Positions 1-11,100 of a stretch of DNA of 60,510 nucleotides are shown piece after piece (the stretch's first letter is position 1; the number at the start of each line of letters is the position of its first letter). Location of the stretch: positions 1 to 60,510 of the forward strand of contig SKOL01000140.1 of the NCBI GenBank assembly GCA_007120055.1, in the 5' to 3' direction. The notes under the pieces are model-generated. The model searched no databases. It worked only from the letters and a program-made list of their open reading frames with translations, and had not been told where the DNA came from. Origin of the DNA: Anaerobacillus sp. (GTDB taxonomy: Bacteria > Bacillota > Bacilli > Bacillales_H > Anaerobacillaceae). Made by a program: the position numbers and the translations under genes.

Positions 1-1
1 C

Positions 2-2944
2 GGCAAAGCTATCACTCCATCATTCGTTAAATCATCTTCAGACAAAGTGTTCACTCTTAATGAGTACGTAATGGCAAGAGGAGCAGTTGAAGGTGGAGAC
101 ATCGCTAAAACTCTTGAGTTATTGGATGCAAGCGGTGAAGCACAAGAAGTAACTTACGGTAGTGTAACTGTAGGTGACGAAGGTTTAGTAGTAACTGAGC
201 CAACTGAAGATGAAGAGCCTGGTGAAGAGCCTACTGCTGCTGAAGAGTTAGTTGTAGCTTATGAAGAAGTAGTATATGAAACATATGCTGACTGGACTGC
301 AAATGCTGAATTAAGAGCAGCTGCACATGAAGCTGTAGAAGAACTTGAAGCTGGTGAAGAGAAAACAGAATTAGAAGAAAGAATTGCAGCGGTTGAGAAA
401 GTTGTTACTGATGCTGTGGAAGCAGTAAATGATGCTACAACTCAACCTAACTTATTAACTGCATTAGATGCTTTCTTTTTAGATGTAGATTCAAACTTTA
501 TTGTTAAATACTTTGCAACATTAGGTAGCGGAAAAACTAACCTTAGTGTAGATTCAGTACAGGAATTTGTATATAGTGTTGCATTTTTAGATGCATTTGC
601 TTCTGCAATTGATTTAACTAATGGTACTGTTAACCAACTTAAATTAAGTGCAGCTCTTACTTATGGTGCTGAAACTGGATTATTAGAGAACGTTGATCAA
701 ACTGAATACTTTGCTGCTTATGTTCAAGTAGCTGAGGGATATACTGTAGCAACTGATTTTGACACAGTAGCAAAAATTCAAACATCTATGATTGATGAAG
801 CTACAGTAACAGTTGTAAATGCTGCAGATGGAGCTGTTAAAGCTGCAATGGATGCTCCGGCAGGAAGTGATACTATAAAAAATGCTCAAGAACTAGTTGA
901 TGCTATACCTGTAGATGTTGTAGTTACTTCAGAAATGACAATCAATACTGGTCTTCAAGAAGATGATTATGCAAAAGCTGGATATAATGCAATTCTAGAC
1001 GATCTAAGAGCTGTTAAGCCTGTAATTGAAGCGTTAGATGTGGCAACAATTAACCAAGCAAGATTATTAACTGCTCTTAATAATGAAAAGTTTGAGAGAG
1101 TTTATGAGGATTACATTGTTGAGTATGCTGTTGCATTTGCAGCGGTTTATAATAATGACCCTTCAGATGTAATCTCAGTAGCTCAAGTGCAAGCTATTAT
1201 TGATGGAGAAAACGATGCTGTAGCAGAAACAAAAGTTGCAGCTGCAGAAGCGTTACCTTCTAATAACACTGTAAAAGCAGCACAAGAAGCAATTGATCGT
1301 TTAGCTCCAGACTATGAAGCAACTGAAACAACTCCTGCTAGAACAGTAGTTGAGGACTTCCAAGATCGTCTTGATGCAGCAGAGGCAATGATTGCTGAAA
1401 TTGCAGCATTAGCAGATATTAATGATTTAGATGAAAATAGCTCAAATGCTGATATAAAAGCAGCATTAAAAGCTGTTCATGATGTTGAAAAAGTAAAAGA
1501 AAACCCTGCGTTCGATTATGCAACAGTAGATGAAAACTTCTTAACAGAAATTGCAACTGAATTAGCTTTAGCTACTCAAACAAACGCTGGTGAAGTGCAA
1601 ACAGCAGTATTTGATGCAATCTTAGCAGAAGTAAATGCATTAGATGGAACAAGTGAAGAGGCAGACATTAAAGCAGCATTAAAAGCTTTAGACACAGTAG
1701 TATCAACACAAGACCCAGTACCATTTAACTATGCAACAGTAGATGAAAACTTCTTAACAGAAATTGCAACGAAAATTGATACAGATAGCCCAGCAGATGC
1801 TGAAGCAGTTCAAGCATCAGTAATCGCTGCAATTTTAGCAGAAGTAAATAAATTAGATGGAACAAGTGAAGATGCAGCTATTAAAGCAGCATTAAAAGCT
1901 TTAGACACAGCAGTATCAACACATGATTCAGTACCATTTAACTATACAACAGTAGATGAAAACTTCTTAACAGAAATTGCAACGAAAATTGATACAGATA
2001 GCCCAGCAGATGCTGAAGCAGTTCAAGCATCAGTAATCGCTGCAATCTTAGCAGAGGTAAATAAATTAGATGGAACAAGTGAAGATGCAGATATTAAAGC
2101 AGCATTAAAAGCTTTAGACACAGCAGTATCAACACAAGACCAAGTACCATTTAAGTATTCTACTGTAGATGAGAATGTTCTTAATGCAATCGCTGTTCAA
2201 ATTGATGCAGACAGTCCAGCAGATGCTGCAGCAGTTCAAGCATCGGTAATTGCGGCTTACTTAAGTGCAGTAAATGCATTAGATGGTGATGATGCTGACG
2301 AAGATATCTCAGCGGCATTAAAAGCATTAGCAAATGCTTCTAATGATCTAAATGTAGATACTATTAGAACATCATTATTAAATGATTATGCAGTAGCAAT
2401 TGATGATGCAGGTACTTTAAGTGCAGCAGAAATTCAAGATATCGTTGTTGACTTAAACAACCTTTCAGATGTTAATGCTGCTGAAACTGCAACTGCAATG
2501 AGAACAGCATTAAACGCAGTAGCTGTTGCTGAATCTGATTTCGCTGGAGACTCTTATGAAGATTACTTAAATCTTTCTTCTCAAGCTAGATTAGAAATTG
2601 CAGAAATCATTCTTGCAAACCGTGCCGAAAAAACTAATGGTAAGTATGCAGATACAAGTGCTATCAACTTACCTTCAGTAACTGATGCTTATAAAGCAAT
2701 CTTAACAGGTGCTGCTGGAACTGGTGTAAACCTTGGTACAGCTACTCAAGTAAGAACTGCTTTAAACACATATGGTCTTGAATCATTCACAAGCTTAAGC
2801 GCTGGCCTTCAAGTAGATGTTGCTGGATACTTAGTAGCAAACCGTCCAGAAGTAAAACTTACTGATGGTGGAGCATACGTAAGTGGTGGATATACATCTA
2901 TCGCAGCAATTGAAGCAGCTATCGAAGCAGCTTTAGCTGAATAA
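2..2944 (+). CDS. Large repeat-rich surface (S-layer-like) protein, 5'-truncated by the window
   Basis: The reading frame is open from the first bases, so the start lies upstream; the internal GTG at 47 has no ribosome site and is not the start. About 980 residues are visible. They are very rich in Ala, Glu, Asp, Val and Thr, have almost no Cys and little Trp, and look mostly helical, as in secreted S-layer-type proteins. A Glu/Pro linker (about residues 65-80) separates the first part from helical modules. Five 71-residue tandem repeats occupy about 1428-2463, and two motifs of the type 'LS-x-x-(A/L)QxxVAxxLxxxR' lie near the end (around 2570 and 2800). No SLH domain, LPXTG motif or membrane segment is visible here, so any anchor would be in the missing N-terminal part. 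A strong terminator follows. The surface-protein role is inferred from composition, repeats and neighbours; no enzymatic family is recognised. Confidence 0.75.
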   Translation, partial: GKAITPSFVKSSSDKVFTLNEYVMARGAVEGGDIAKTLELLDASGEAQEVTYGSVTVGDEGLVVTEPTEDEEPGEEPTAAEELVVAYEEVVYETYADWTANAELRAAAHEAVEELEAGEEKTELEERIAAVEKVVTDAVEAVNDATTQPNLLTALDAFFLDVDSNFIVKYFATLGSGKTNLSVDSVQEFVYSVAFLDAFASAIDLTNGTVNQLKLSAALTYGAETGLLENVDQTEYFAAYVQVAEGYTVATDFDTVAKIQTSMIDEATVTVVNAADGAVKAAMDAPAGSDTIKNAQELVDAIPVDVVVTSEMTINTGLQEDDYAKAGYNAILDDLRAVKPVIEALDVATINQARLLTALNNEKFERVYEDYIVEYAVAFAAVYNNDPSDVISVAQVQAIIDGENDAVAETKVAAAEALPSNNTVKAAQEAIDRLAPDYEATETTPARTVVEDFQDRLDAAEAMIAEIAALADINDLDENSSNADIKAALKAVHDVEKVKENPAFDYATVDENFLTEIATELALATQTNAGEVQTAVFDAILAEVNALDGTSEEADIKAALKALDTVVSTQDPVPFNYATVDENFLTEIATKIDTDSPADAEAVQASVIAAILAEVNKLDGTSEDAAIKAALKALDTAVSTHDSVPFNYTTVDENFLTEIATKIDTDSPADAEAVQASVIAAILAEVNKLDGTSEDADIKAALKALDTAVSTQDQVPFKYSTVDENVLNAIAVQIDADSPADAAAVQASVIAAYLSAVNALDGDDADEDISAALKALANASNDLNVDTIRTSLLNDYAVAIDDAGTLSAAEIQDIVVDLNNLSDVNAAETATAMRTALNAVAVAESDFAGDSYEDYLNLSSQARLEIAEIILANRAEKTNGKYADTSAINLPSVTDAYKAILTGAAGTGVNLGTATQVRTALNTYGLESFTSLSAGLQVDVAGYLVANRPEVKLTDGGAYVSGGYTSIAAIEAAIEAALAE
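1428..2463 (+). repeat. Five 213-bp (71-residue) tandem repeats inside the surface protein gene
   Basis: The anchor 'tagatg' recurs at 1428, 1641, 1854, 2067 and 2280, exactly 213 bp apart each time. Each unit encodes LDGTSE-x-A-x-IKAALKALDT, then FNYATVDENFLTEIATKI, then DSPADAEAVQASVIAAI, with variations. Units two and three differ at only a few bases, while the first and last are more diverged. That is the pattern expected of recent duplication or gene conversion in the middle of the array. Confidence 0.93.
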
Positions 2945-2977
2945 TAATAAACTCCTTCACTCGCTGAAGGTAACCGA

Positions 2978-3015
2978 GAAATCTCACAGACTACCCTCTG
3001 TGAGGTTTCTTTTTT
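2978..3015 (+). terminator. Intrinsic terminator
   Basis: A 13-bp stem with one mismatch (gaaatctcacaga / tctgtgaggtttc) and a 6-nt loop is followed by a run of six T. It ends the surface-protein transcript. Confidence 0.9.
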
Positions 3016-3081
3016 ATATATTATTAGATAAAATAACCAATAATATACAACAATCGTGCTATTATTTAAGCTAGCAACCTA

Positions 3082-3090
3082 TGGTATAAT
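3082..3090 (+). promoter_or_regulatory. Extended -10 promoter candidate
   Basis: TGGTATAAT is a TGn extended -10 hexamer. It lies 36 bp before the ATG of the next gene, and a strong AGGAGG ribosome site follows. No clear -35 is visible. Confidence 0.55.
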
Positions 3091-3125
3091 AGGATATAGA
3101 GATTTCATTTTATTAGGAGGACACT

Positions 3126-4217
3126 ATGATTGACCTTGACTATCATTTAACACCATCAACGGTTGGCACTGATGATTCAGTGACAGAAGATATATCGGTT
3201 ACCCTTGCTCAAAAACTATATAAACAATATAAAATATCTTCAACGGTCACATATAATAAAGAACATTTATTTCAAAAGATATCAATGTACCTTGATGAAT
3301 TAGAACATTCACTAACACCTACTTTATTGGAAGTAGAGAAAGTTCAAGGAAAGCTAGAACTTTTACCAACAACTTGTGATGAGTACGAGGAAGGAATCTA
3401 CCGTGTTCGTAAGTTACAAAATATTATCAAAGCAACAGATTTGGTAGACAAATTAGATGAACAGATAGATAGTTCTTCGGTCGCTATACTTGATACATTA
3501 AAGCAAGCTAAAAGATCGCTAGCGTCATGTTCACGAAGTCCATTATATCAACAATTGAAACAACGTCTAACGAGTTTAGAGCGTGAGGTAGCAAACCGAG
3601 GAATTAAAGAAGAGCCATTACCATCATTACCTCTACTCGAACGATTTAATTTAGCAAATACTGAAAAAGAGTATGATGCTGTATTAATCGAAGTGGCGGG
3701 TGATGATTATATAAACCTTGGAAAAGAAGGACGTTACCAAGTCATAGCTGAATTTTATGAACAGAAAAAAAACAATTATACGGATATAAAAGAAGTAGTA
3801 TCTGAATTAAACCCTTTCATTGAAAGGTATAGAGAGAAGCTTCAAGCTGTGGTTAAAGCAAAAGATGTGAATGAGATAGTAGCTTCTTTAAATGCTTTAG
3901 AGTTAGATCCGTTCTGCACATTCTCATCCGAAGTTCAAGCTGAGGTAGCCGAATATCTAATTGCTTATACACGTAAATATCAGATGATATCGCTATTAAA
4001 GAAAGCAATAAAAGAGGCCTATATTAAAACACAGTTAGTAAACCATGATGAGGATGAAGAAGTTTCACTACTAGCTTTAACAGAAGAAACTTCTGAGGGT
4101 AGTATGACTGTGAAGCCAACCAATTATAACGGCGCTCTTAATAGTAAATCACTTCTTTTAAAGGTAAACAAAAAACAAGAGCATTCAGAGTGCTTAACCT
4201 TTGTTGATGTGAAATAA
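3126..4217 (+). CDS. Cytoplasmic helical protein of unknown function, paralogue of the gene at 21153
   Basis: A 363-residue protein starting at ATG 3126 behind a strong ribosome site (aggaggacact). It has no signal peptide or membrane segment, and its sequence is mostly amphipathic helix. It shares layout with the 357-residue protein at 21153-22226: similar N-termini (MIDLDYHL versus MVDFESL), a helical first half with a predicted coiled region, and a central motif (YINLGKEGRYQV here, FMNLGKEGQVAV there). A later stretch, FSSEVQAEVAEYLIAYTRK, resembles the Q-x-x-VAxYL motifs near the C-terminus of the upstream surface protein. It has its own promoter and sits between two surface-protein genes, so a cytoplasmic role linked to those proteins is a reasonable guess. 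No known family is recognised. Confidence 0.8.
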   Translation: MIDLDYHLTPSTVGTDDSVTEDISVTLAQKLYKQYKISSTVTYNKEHLFQKISMYLDELEHSLTPTLLEVEKVQGKLELLPTTCDEYEEGIYRVRKLQNIIKATDLVDKLDEQIDSSSVAILDTLKQAKRSLASCSRSPLYQQLKQRLTSLEREVANRGIKEEPLPSLPLLERFNLANTEKEYDAVLIEVAGDDYINLGKEGRYQVIAEFYEQKKNNYTDIKEVVSELNPFIERYREKLQAVVKAKDVNEIVASLNALELDPFCTFSSEVQAEVAEYLIAYTRKYQMISLLKKAIKEAYIKTQLVNHDEDEEVSLLALTEETSEGSMTVKPTNYNGALNSKSLLLKVNKKQEHSECLTFVDVK

Positions 4218-4348
4218 GCCCGATAATATCAGTCACTCATAAAAAAGAAAACAAATGAATACTTCTTTCCAACTATAAAGGATTTAAATCAAAAAATCAT
4301 TTGTAAATTGAATAGATGTAATCTAATAACACGAGAAGGAAGCAGAAA

Positions 4349-4735
4349 ATGAAAAAGATTGTTATATTACTTATATTATTATTATTTATTGTAGTAGGTT
4401 GTAGTTCCAATGCTAGTAAACCAGAAGATGCAATATTATTGACGGTTCAATCGTATGTAGATGTAATCTATTTCGAAAACGGAACATTTGAAGAATTTAT
4501 AGAACTATATGCCAATGAAAAAGACGCTCCAACCGAAGAGCAACTCGAACAATTTATAAGCATTACAAACGCTAGAACTGCATTTAAAACAGAAGATTTA
4601 AACGAAGTGATGCAGAATATGAGAGTTGAAATATTAGATGAAGATAATGCTGTTGTATACTGGGAGTATGAAAATACCTCTAATCAAAAGTGGGAGTTAG
4701 TAAAGATCGACGAAGAATGGAAGCTAGCAGACTAA
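4349..4735 (+). CDS. Small putative lipoprotein
   Basis: A 128-residue protein beginning MKK, then a hydrophobic stretch, then the lipobox VVGC with the lipidated Cys at residue 18. This is a standard lipoprotein signal peptide, so the mature protein of about 110 residues should be tethered to the outer face of the membrane. The mature part is acidic and ends with a 'W-x-LVKIDEEWKL' motif typical of small NTF2-like/DUF4878-type lipoproteins, in which a cystatin- or NTF2-like fold closes with WKL. That assignment is tentative. The ribosome site is agaaggaagc, 8-12 nt upstream. The gene is monocistronic, with a terminator downstream, and lies just before the giant SLH gene. Confidence 0.8.
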   Translation: MKKIVILLILLLFIVVGCSSNASKPEDAILLTVQSYVDVIYFENGTFEEFIELYANEKDAPTEEQLEQFISITNARTAFKTEDLNEVMQNMRVEILDEDNAVVYWEYENTSNQKWELVKIDEEWKLAD

Positions 4736-4784
4736 ACTATTTAAAACAGTATTCATGTTCAATGAAACATCATAGAACAATAGA

Positions 4785-4825
4785 AGGCGAGAATGGTCGG
4801 TAATAGGGCTGTTCTCGCCTTTTTC
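4785..4825 (+). terminator. Intrinsic terminator
   Basis: A 9-bp stem (aggcgagaa / ttctcgcct) is followed by TTTTTC. It terminates the lipoprotein gene. Confidence 0.85.
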
Positions 4826-5151
4826 TAATGTCTAAATTATACTTAGGTGAAGTGCTGCATTAAAAATATGAGACAGTGGGCCTGTCCCCCCAACCGCACC
4901 TCCAACATAGTCCTAACGACTTATCAAATCCCTCCCAATAATAATGCAACCCCATAAGTCCCGACATTTTTTCGCCGAAATACAGACTATATGCTTCTAT
5001 TTTTCCTAAAATAATGGAAAAAATTGAAAATGTCTTTATTTAACTAGGTCTTATGTTATATAATCTACTTTGTATGTATAAAAATGGATTTTACGCTAAA
5101 AAAATCTATTTTGACAATGCGAAAACAAACTATACTAGGGGGGATTTATTC
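4826..5151 (+). other. Leader region of the giant gene with a fragment of the palindromic element
   Basis: At 4870-4890 the sequence (gacagtgggcctgtcccccc) resembles the right-hand part of the palindromic elements seen at 19967 and 22703. The match is partial. A TATAAT at 5059-5064 could be a -10, but only a weak -35 (tttatt) lies at the correct distance. The ribosome site for the giant gene is the G-run at 5138-5143. Confidence 0.35.
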
Positions 5152-8100
5152 GTGTATAACCCAAGATCGTACCGTCGGTTTTTACAAGCTTCTGTAACTG
5201 CGGCAATAGTAGCCTCATCAGTAGGCCCTGTTGCTACAGTGAGTGCAGCAGAGATGTTTACCGATGTAAGTAAAGACCATTGGGCTTACGAGTCTATTAA
5301 CAAACTTGCTAAGGAAAAAGTCATTCAAGGTTTCCTTGACGACTCATTTCGTCCAGGAGCTACTCTTACTAGAGGGCACGCTGCAGAATTATTAACAAGA
5401 GCATTAAACTTACCGCTTCAAGAAGTTGTAGAGGCGCCATTTAATGATGTACCTCAACATAGCCGTGTGGCCCCATATGCCCATGCGCTGAAAGAGGCCG
5501 GTATTTTCTTAGGTAACCATAATGGGGACTTTATGACGGATAGTAATCTATCACGTCAAGAAATGGCTTCAATCCTCGTTAGAGCTTTTAACCTCAAAAG
5601 CAATGACACAGCAAATATCACCTTTGTAGACTTTGATACAATTAACGATTCACACAAACAAGACGTTGAAACAATTGCATCTATAGGAATTACATTAGGC
5701 ATAGGTAACGATGAATATGGTCCGTTTGGAGATGTCAATCGAGCCCAAATGGCAGTGTTTCTCGATCGCACGTTATCCCATATCGAACAAATCCAAGAAC
5801 AAACCATTGAAGAAATTCAAGGATCAAACATAACGATTTCCGGAACTACATACGCAGTTTCGAGTGAAGTTAAAGGCATTTTACATGAAAAAAATGCATC
5901 CGTGCTCCAAAATGCTACGATTGCTTTCAATAAAGTAGAAAATGAGATTACGAGTATTGAATTCTTTAAACTTAATCAAAGTGGTACCGTTGAATCTCCA
6001 CTTGTATTAGATGGTGGAAATCAAGTAATAGCAGGGGACGTTGAAATAAGTGGAGACTATCTTTCACTCACCAATATAAAAATTGACGGTGATTTAACGT
6101 TAAACAATGAAGTTGATCATCAGTTTAGTAGTGAAAATCTTACCGTAGAAGGAAAAGTTAGTTTTGTTGAAGATGAAAAGGAAGTATCAATTAGCTCGCT
6201 AAATCAGACTAAACTTAACTTTTCAAATTCAAAGTTACAACAATTAGTAGTTTCAAAAAATAATGTAAATGTAGCTGCTACAGGTACCACTTCATTTGAA
6301 GAAGTAACGGTAACAGCTAATGCGGAGATTTCTGGCCAAAATCTCACTATTCCAAAGCTTACTCTCAGAAATGGAACGTTAAGCATAGAAGCTGCTATCG
6401 ATTCGTTAGTCGTCGATTCCGCTAATGAAGTTACATTATTAGGACAAGGAAATATAAACAATTTAGAAATTATTCAACAAGGAAATGTTTACCTTGAAAC
6501 GAAAGGAACGATCCGAGAACTAAACATTGCTAATGAAAATGCAACAGTAAATATTGGTGCGGATACGAAATTAACGAACGTTACGCTCCCTAATGATCAA
6601 AAAGTAGAAAAATTCATTAGGAATTTTGATGATATCAAAGGCAATATTGAAAAAGTAGCTGGTGAGAAATTGCCAATTGAAGATTTACACCCAGACCTAC
6701 CGATAGATGATGAAGACGAGGACGAAGGAGATTCGGAGCAGTCAGAAGAAGATGAAACGCCAGATCCTACACCACCGGCACCCAATCCTTGGCAACCAGC
6801 ACCACAACCTGATCCAGAACCAAGTCCAACGATTGAATCATTAGCCTGGGAAACACAAGAGCTACAAATATATGAAAATGGTGAATATCTAGATTCATTG
6901 CCAGCAACGGTTGTTGCTACGATGAGCGACGGCTCAGAAGTAGAACATGACATCTCTTGGGATGATAGCAACGTTGATGTCTCAATAGTAGACACATACA
7001 CCATTTTAGGAACAGTCGATGGCTACGCTGGAAGTCCTCTTGAATTCCACTTGGAAGTTATCGATTTACCAATTGTTTCTCTACAATGGGAAAGACAACA
7101 AAAAGAAATTTATGAAAATGAAACCTATACATTACCAGAAACAGTAACAGCGAATATGGAAGATGGTTCAACTGCAGACTTCCAAATCAATTGGGATGAA
7201 AGTATTGTCGATGTTGCGCAAGTCGGTACCTACAACATCGAAGGAACAGTCGACCGTTATGAAGGCGATCCAATTATATTCCGTTTAATCGTTGAAGACG
7301 CTCCAGTCGAGGTATTTATCACATCACTTGATTGGTTAACAAAAACAGAAGAAATCCAATTAGGTGAAAGCTATACACTGCCACAAACCGTAACAACAAC
7401 GTTGAGCGATGGCCAAACAGGCGAAGCAGACATTACTTGGGATGAAAGTACTGTTGATGTGAATAAAGTAGGCACGTATACCGTGTTAGGAACAGTTGCA
7501 GACTTTGATGATAAAGAAGTTCAATATCGTGTGACAGTTAGTTTAGATGGCTATGAAGTTGATGGGTCTTCGGCGACAGTCACAAACGAAGCGGCATTTA
7601 AATATGCAGTAGCAGAACCATCGATCGATCAAATTATTTTAAACACAGAACTTTCATTAACAAGTCCATTAGAAATTAATAAAGAAGTAAACGTACCCGC
7701 TTCAAAAGATGGTTACGTATTAGATTTCGGTCAATCAACCATCAATCACCTTACAATCGATGGGAATAATACGACAGTTAAAAACGCAACGATTAAAAAC
7801 TTAACGGTCGGTAGTGATGTTACAAATGTTATTCTTGAAAACATCGAAGACGTCGAAGGAGGCGTTCATACATTTGATGGTGGTGGTGGAGAATCTATCG
7901 TTCTTAGAGGCTCAACAAATTTAAGAGGATCAATTCGCATCACAACGAATTCAGATATCCAAATTCGCTCAGAAGCAAACGGCGAAGAAGAAGCGCCAAA
8001 AATCTCCGGTCAAGTTCGTGTACAAACAGGGGCAAAGACGATTATTTCATCTCCAGTAGCACAACTACAAATCGATAATGAAAATAACGAAATCGAAGTA

Positions 8101-11100
8101 AATGCACCTGTTGAGAATTTACGTGTTAGAGCCAGCGCTGAAATTAATGAAGGTGAAGGTGCTTCCGTAGGTTCAAGAGAGCGTACATCCAATGCTGTAG
8201 TAAAAGTAAATGGTGAAGAGCGAAACGAAGAATTCCAAGAAGTAGTGGACACACAAAACTTAGAAGACGTGATTTCTGAAGTTGAACTGTTACTCAGTGA
8301 GGCTGTAGAAGGCGATAAGAACGGCCAATATGAGGAAGGTTCAATCACTCCTTTACAAGAGAAATTAAACGATGCTAAACAGTTCCTTGTCCAATTTTCT
8401 GATGGTGAAAATCCAGAGAATGTAGAACAATCTGTGATTGGTGAAAAAGAAACACAACTTTCAGCAGCTCTTGCCAACTTTGAAGGTCAAATCGTTGTTG
8501 TCGACTTTACTTCTTTAATTGAAAAAATAGACGCAGCAACAGTAAATCTTGATGGCGCCGAAATCGGCTCAGCCAACGGCCAGCACCCTTTATTAGCGGT
8601 CCTCGGATTAGAGCTTGCAATAGACAATGCTAAACAAGTGGTAAATGTCGGCTCAGCAGCAGACGTGGATGAGGCTATTTCTCTATTAGATGACGTAGTG
8701 AGTCAATTTAATGATGCTGAAATATCAATCGACCGTACCGATTTAGACGCAGCTATTATTAGCGCACAAGATTTAATTGATCATTCAGTACCAGGTTTAG
8801 CGCACGGTCAATTTCCACAATCAGCTGTAGACCGCTTACAATCAGCGATCGACGCAGCGACAAATACACAAAGTAACGAGCAAGCATCACAATCAGCGAT
8901 CAATCGGGCTCAAGATACGTTAGAAGATGCCATTGAACGCTTTGAGGCAAGAGAAATCGTCATTGAATTACAACATTTAGGAGATGCGGTCTCTAATGCG
9001 AATCAAACATTATCCGAAGCTGTAGTCGGAAAATCAACAGGACAATACGAACAAGAAGATAAAGATACATTTGCAGCAGCAATCACAGTAGCAGAAGCTA
9101 TCTTTGCTGATCCATTATCAACTCAAGACGATGTAGATGATGCGGTAAAAGACTTAAATAATGCAAAAGCAGCGTTCGAAGCCACTACCATTAATGTAGA
9201 TTTCGAACCATTACAAGAAGTCGTTGAAGCGGCAGATGAAATCTACGATACTGCTGTATCAGGAGATTTTGCTCATCACTACGCGCAAGAAGACTTAGAA
9301 GCGTACGAAACAGCAATTAATGCAGCTAAAGAAGTATTAAATAACGAAATGTCAACTCAAGTAGAGGTAGATGATGCGACTGTAGCATTAACAACGGCGA
9401 CTGATGCGTTTGACCAAGTGACAGACGTTGTTATCGAAAAGCTCGAAGCAATTGCTGAAGCTGACGAGAAGATTGCTCTTATCCCTGATGTAGAAGACAT
9501 CAATTACAACAACTTTGAAGAAGTTGAACTATTCATTGCTGAGGCAAAATCATCGGTAGAAGCAGCTCAACTAAAAGATGCGGTGGATACAGACTTCGCT
9601 CAGTTTGAAAAGATTCAAGAAGCAGAGGAAAAGTTAGAAACATTACTTAACGAAAAAAATACAGCTATTTTAGCAGTTAATAACGCGATTGATAATTTAC
9701 CAGACCCTGGATCGATCACGTATACAGATATCGAAGACGTAGAAGATGAGTTAGCGTATATCGAATCTTTAATTTCTGAAGCTAAAACGAAATCAGCAAC
9801 TAATGAGGACTTTAGTGACCTTGAGAAAATCACATCTCTTGAAGAGCAAATCGCTGAGCTTATTGAAACGAAAGAAGCGGCAGTTTTAGCGACAAAAGCA
9901 GCCATTAATCAATTACCAAAGGTGCAAAATGTATCGTATGACACCTTAGCAACTGATCGTGAAAAACTCGATGAAGCCTTAGATGCTTTAGATGATGCTC
10001 TTGCCAAAGGTGCCGAAGAAGCAGAAATTACGAACTTAGCTACCTTGACGAACATCCAAACAAAAGTTGTTCAGTTAGAACAGTCAAAAGCTGAGTCAAT
10101 CACATTCGCAAATGCTGCGATTGACAACCTTCCTGATTTAGAGGACGTTAGTTTTGAAACGTTAATGACTTCTAAAGAACAGCTTAAAGCAACGAAAACT
10201 GCAGTAGAAGAAGCTCGCACAAAAGGTGCCGTAGATACTGACTTTACGAACCTCGAACATCTAGATGCGGTTAATACGTTAATACAAGAAAAGCTAACTA
10301 CGCGTAATGAGGCAATTACAGCGGTGAATGAGGCACTAGCTTTAATTCCAGAGTTAGATGACATCACGCATAATAACTTTGAAGAAGTTGAAGGAATGTT
10401 AGACACAGCACAAGAAAAGATTGAATTCGCCTTAAATCACGGAGCGGAGCTAGAGGATCTTGGTGATCATGAAAGAGTTGCTACAGCTCAAGAGAAAATT
10501 AACGGCCTTAAACAGACGTTAACGGAAGCAGTTGAAGCGGCAAATGATCGACTAGCTTTAATTCCAGAAGTAGATGCGATTACATTTGAAACGTTCGCAG
10601 AAGTTCGTACGAAAATCAATACAGCAAAGGCGGCCATTTCAGCAGCTAGAGAAAACGGTGCTGAAGATGAAGATTTCATTGGACTAAGCCAATTGCAAGA
10701 AGCTGAAGACAAAGTGGAACAATTGCAGCAACAAAAGCAAGAAGCTATTGATGCAGCCAATCAAACTTTAGAAGAAATTCCTGCGGTTGATGACATTACT
10801 TATGAAAACTTTCGAGGTTTATCGACAGTCATCACAAACGCTGTAACAGCAATTGAAACTGCTCGTGAAAAAACAGCCACAGATTCACACTTTGTTGGTT
10901 TAGATAAAATTGAAGAAGCAGAAGCAAAAATTGCGACGTTAACAGAAGCATTAACGATGGCTCTTGAGGCTGCCAATGATGCTATCGATGCTTTACCATT
11001 GCCAGCAGAAGTGACTGAAGATAATGTGCCTAATATTAGAACAGAAGTTCAAGCTGTTGAAGCAATCATCCAAGAAGCACGTCAAAAAGGTGCCTTAGAT

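Noticed and set aside
1428..2463. Regularly spaced repeats as a possible CRISPR array
   Set aside because: The 213-bp units are coding, keep the reading frame and have no short unique spacers.
5111..5136. TTGACA ... TATACT as a promoter for the giant gene
   Set aside because: The spacer is only 14 bp, too short for a sigma-A promoter, and it would start transcription inside the ribosome-site region.
5053..5151. In-frame upstream extension of the giant protein (MLYNLLCMYKNG...)
   Set aside because: It has no ribosome site, would hide the signal peptide, and a good G-rich ribosome site precedes GTG 5152.
6597..7004. Minus-strand open frame opposite the giant gene
   Set aside because: Low-complexity Ser-rich translation that mirrors the acidic Pro/Asp linker of the sense strand; no ribosome site. 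The same holds for the other antisense frames at 8010-8477, 14736-15122, 17370-17798 and 25829-26302.
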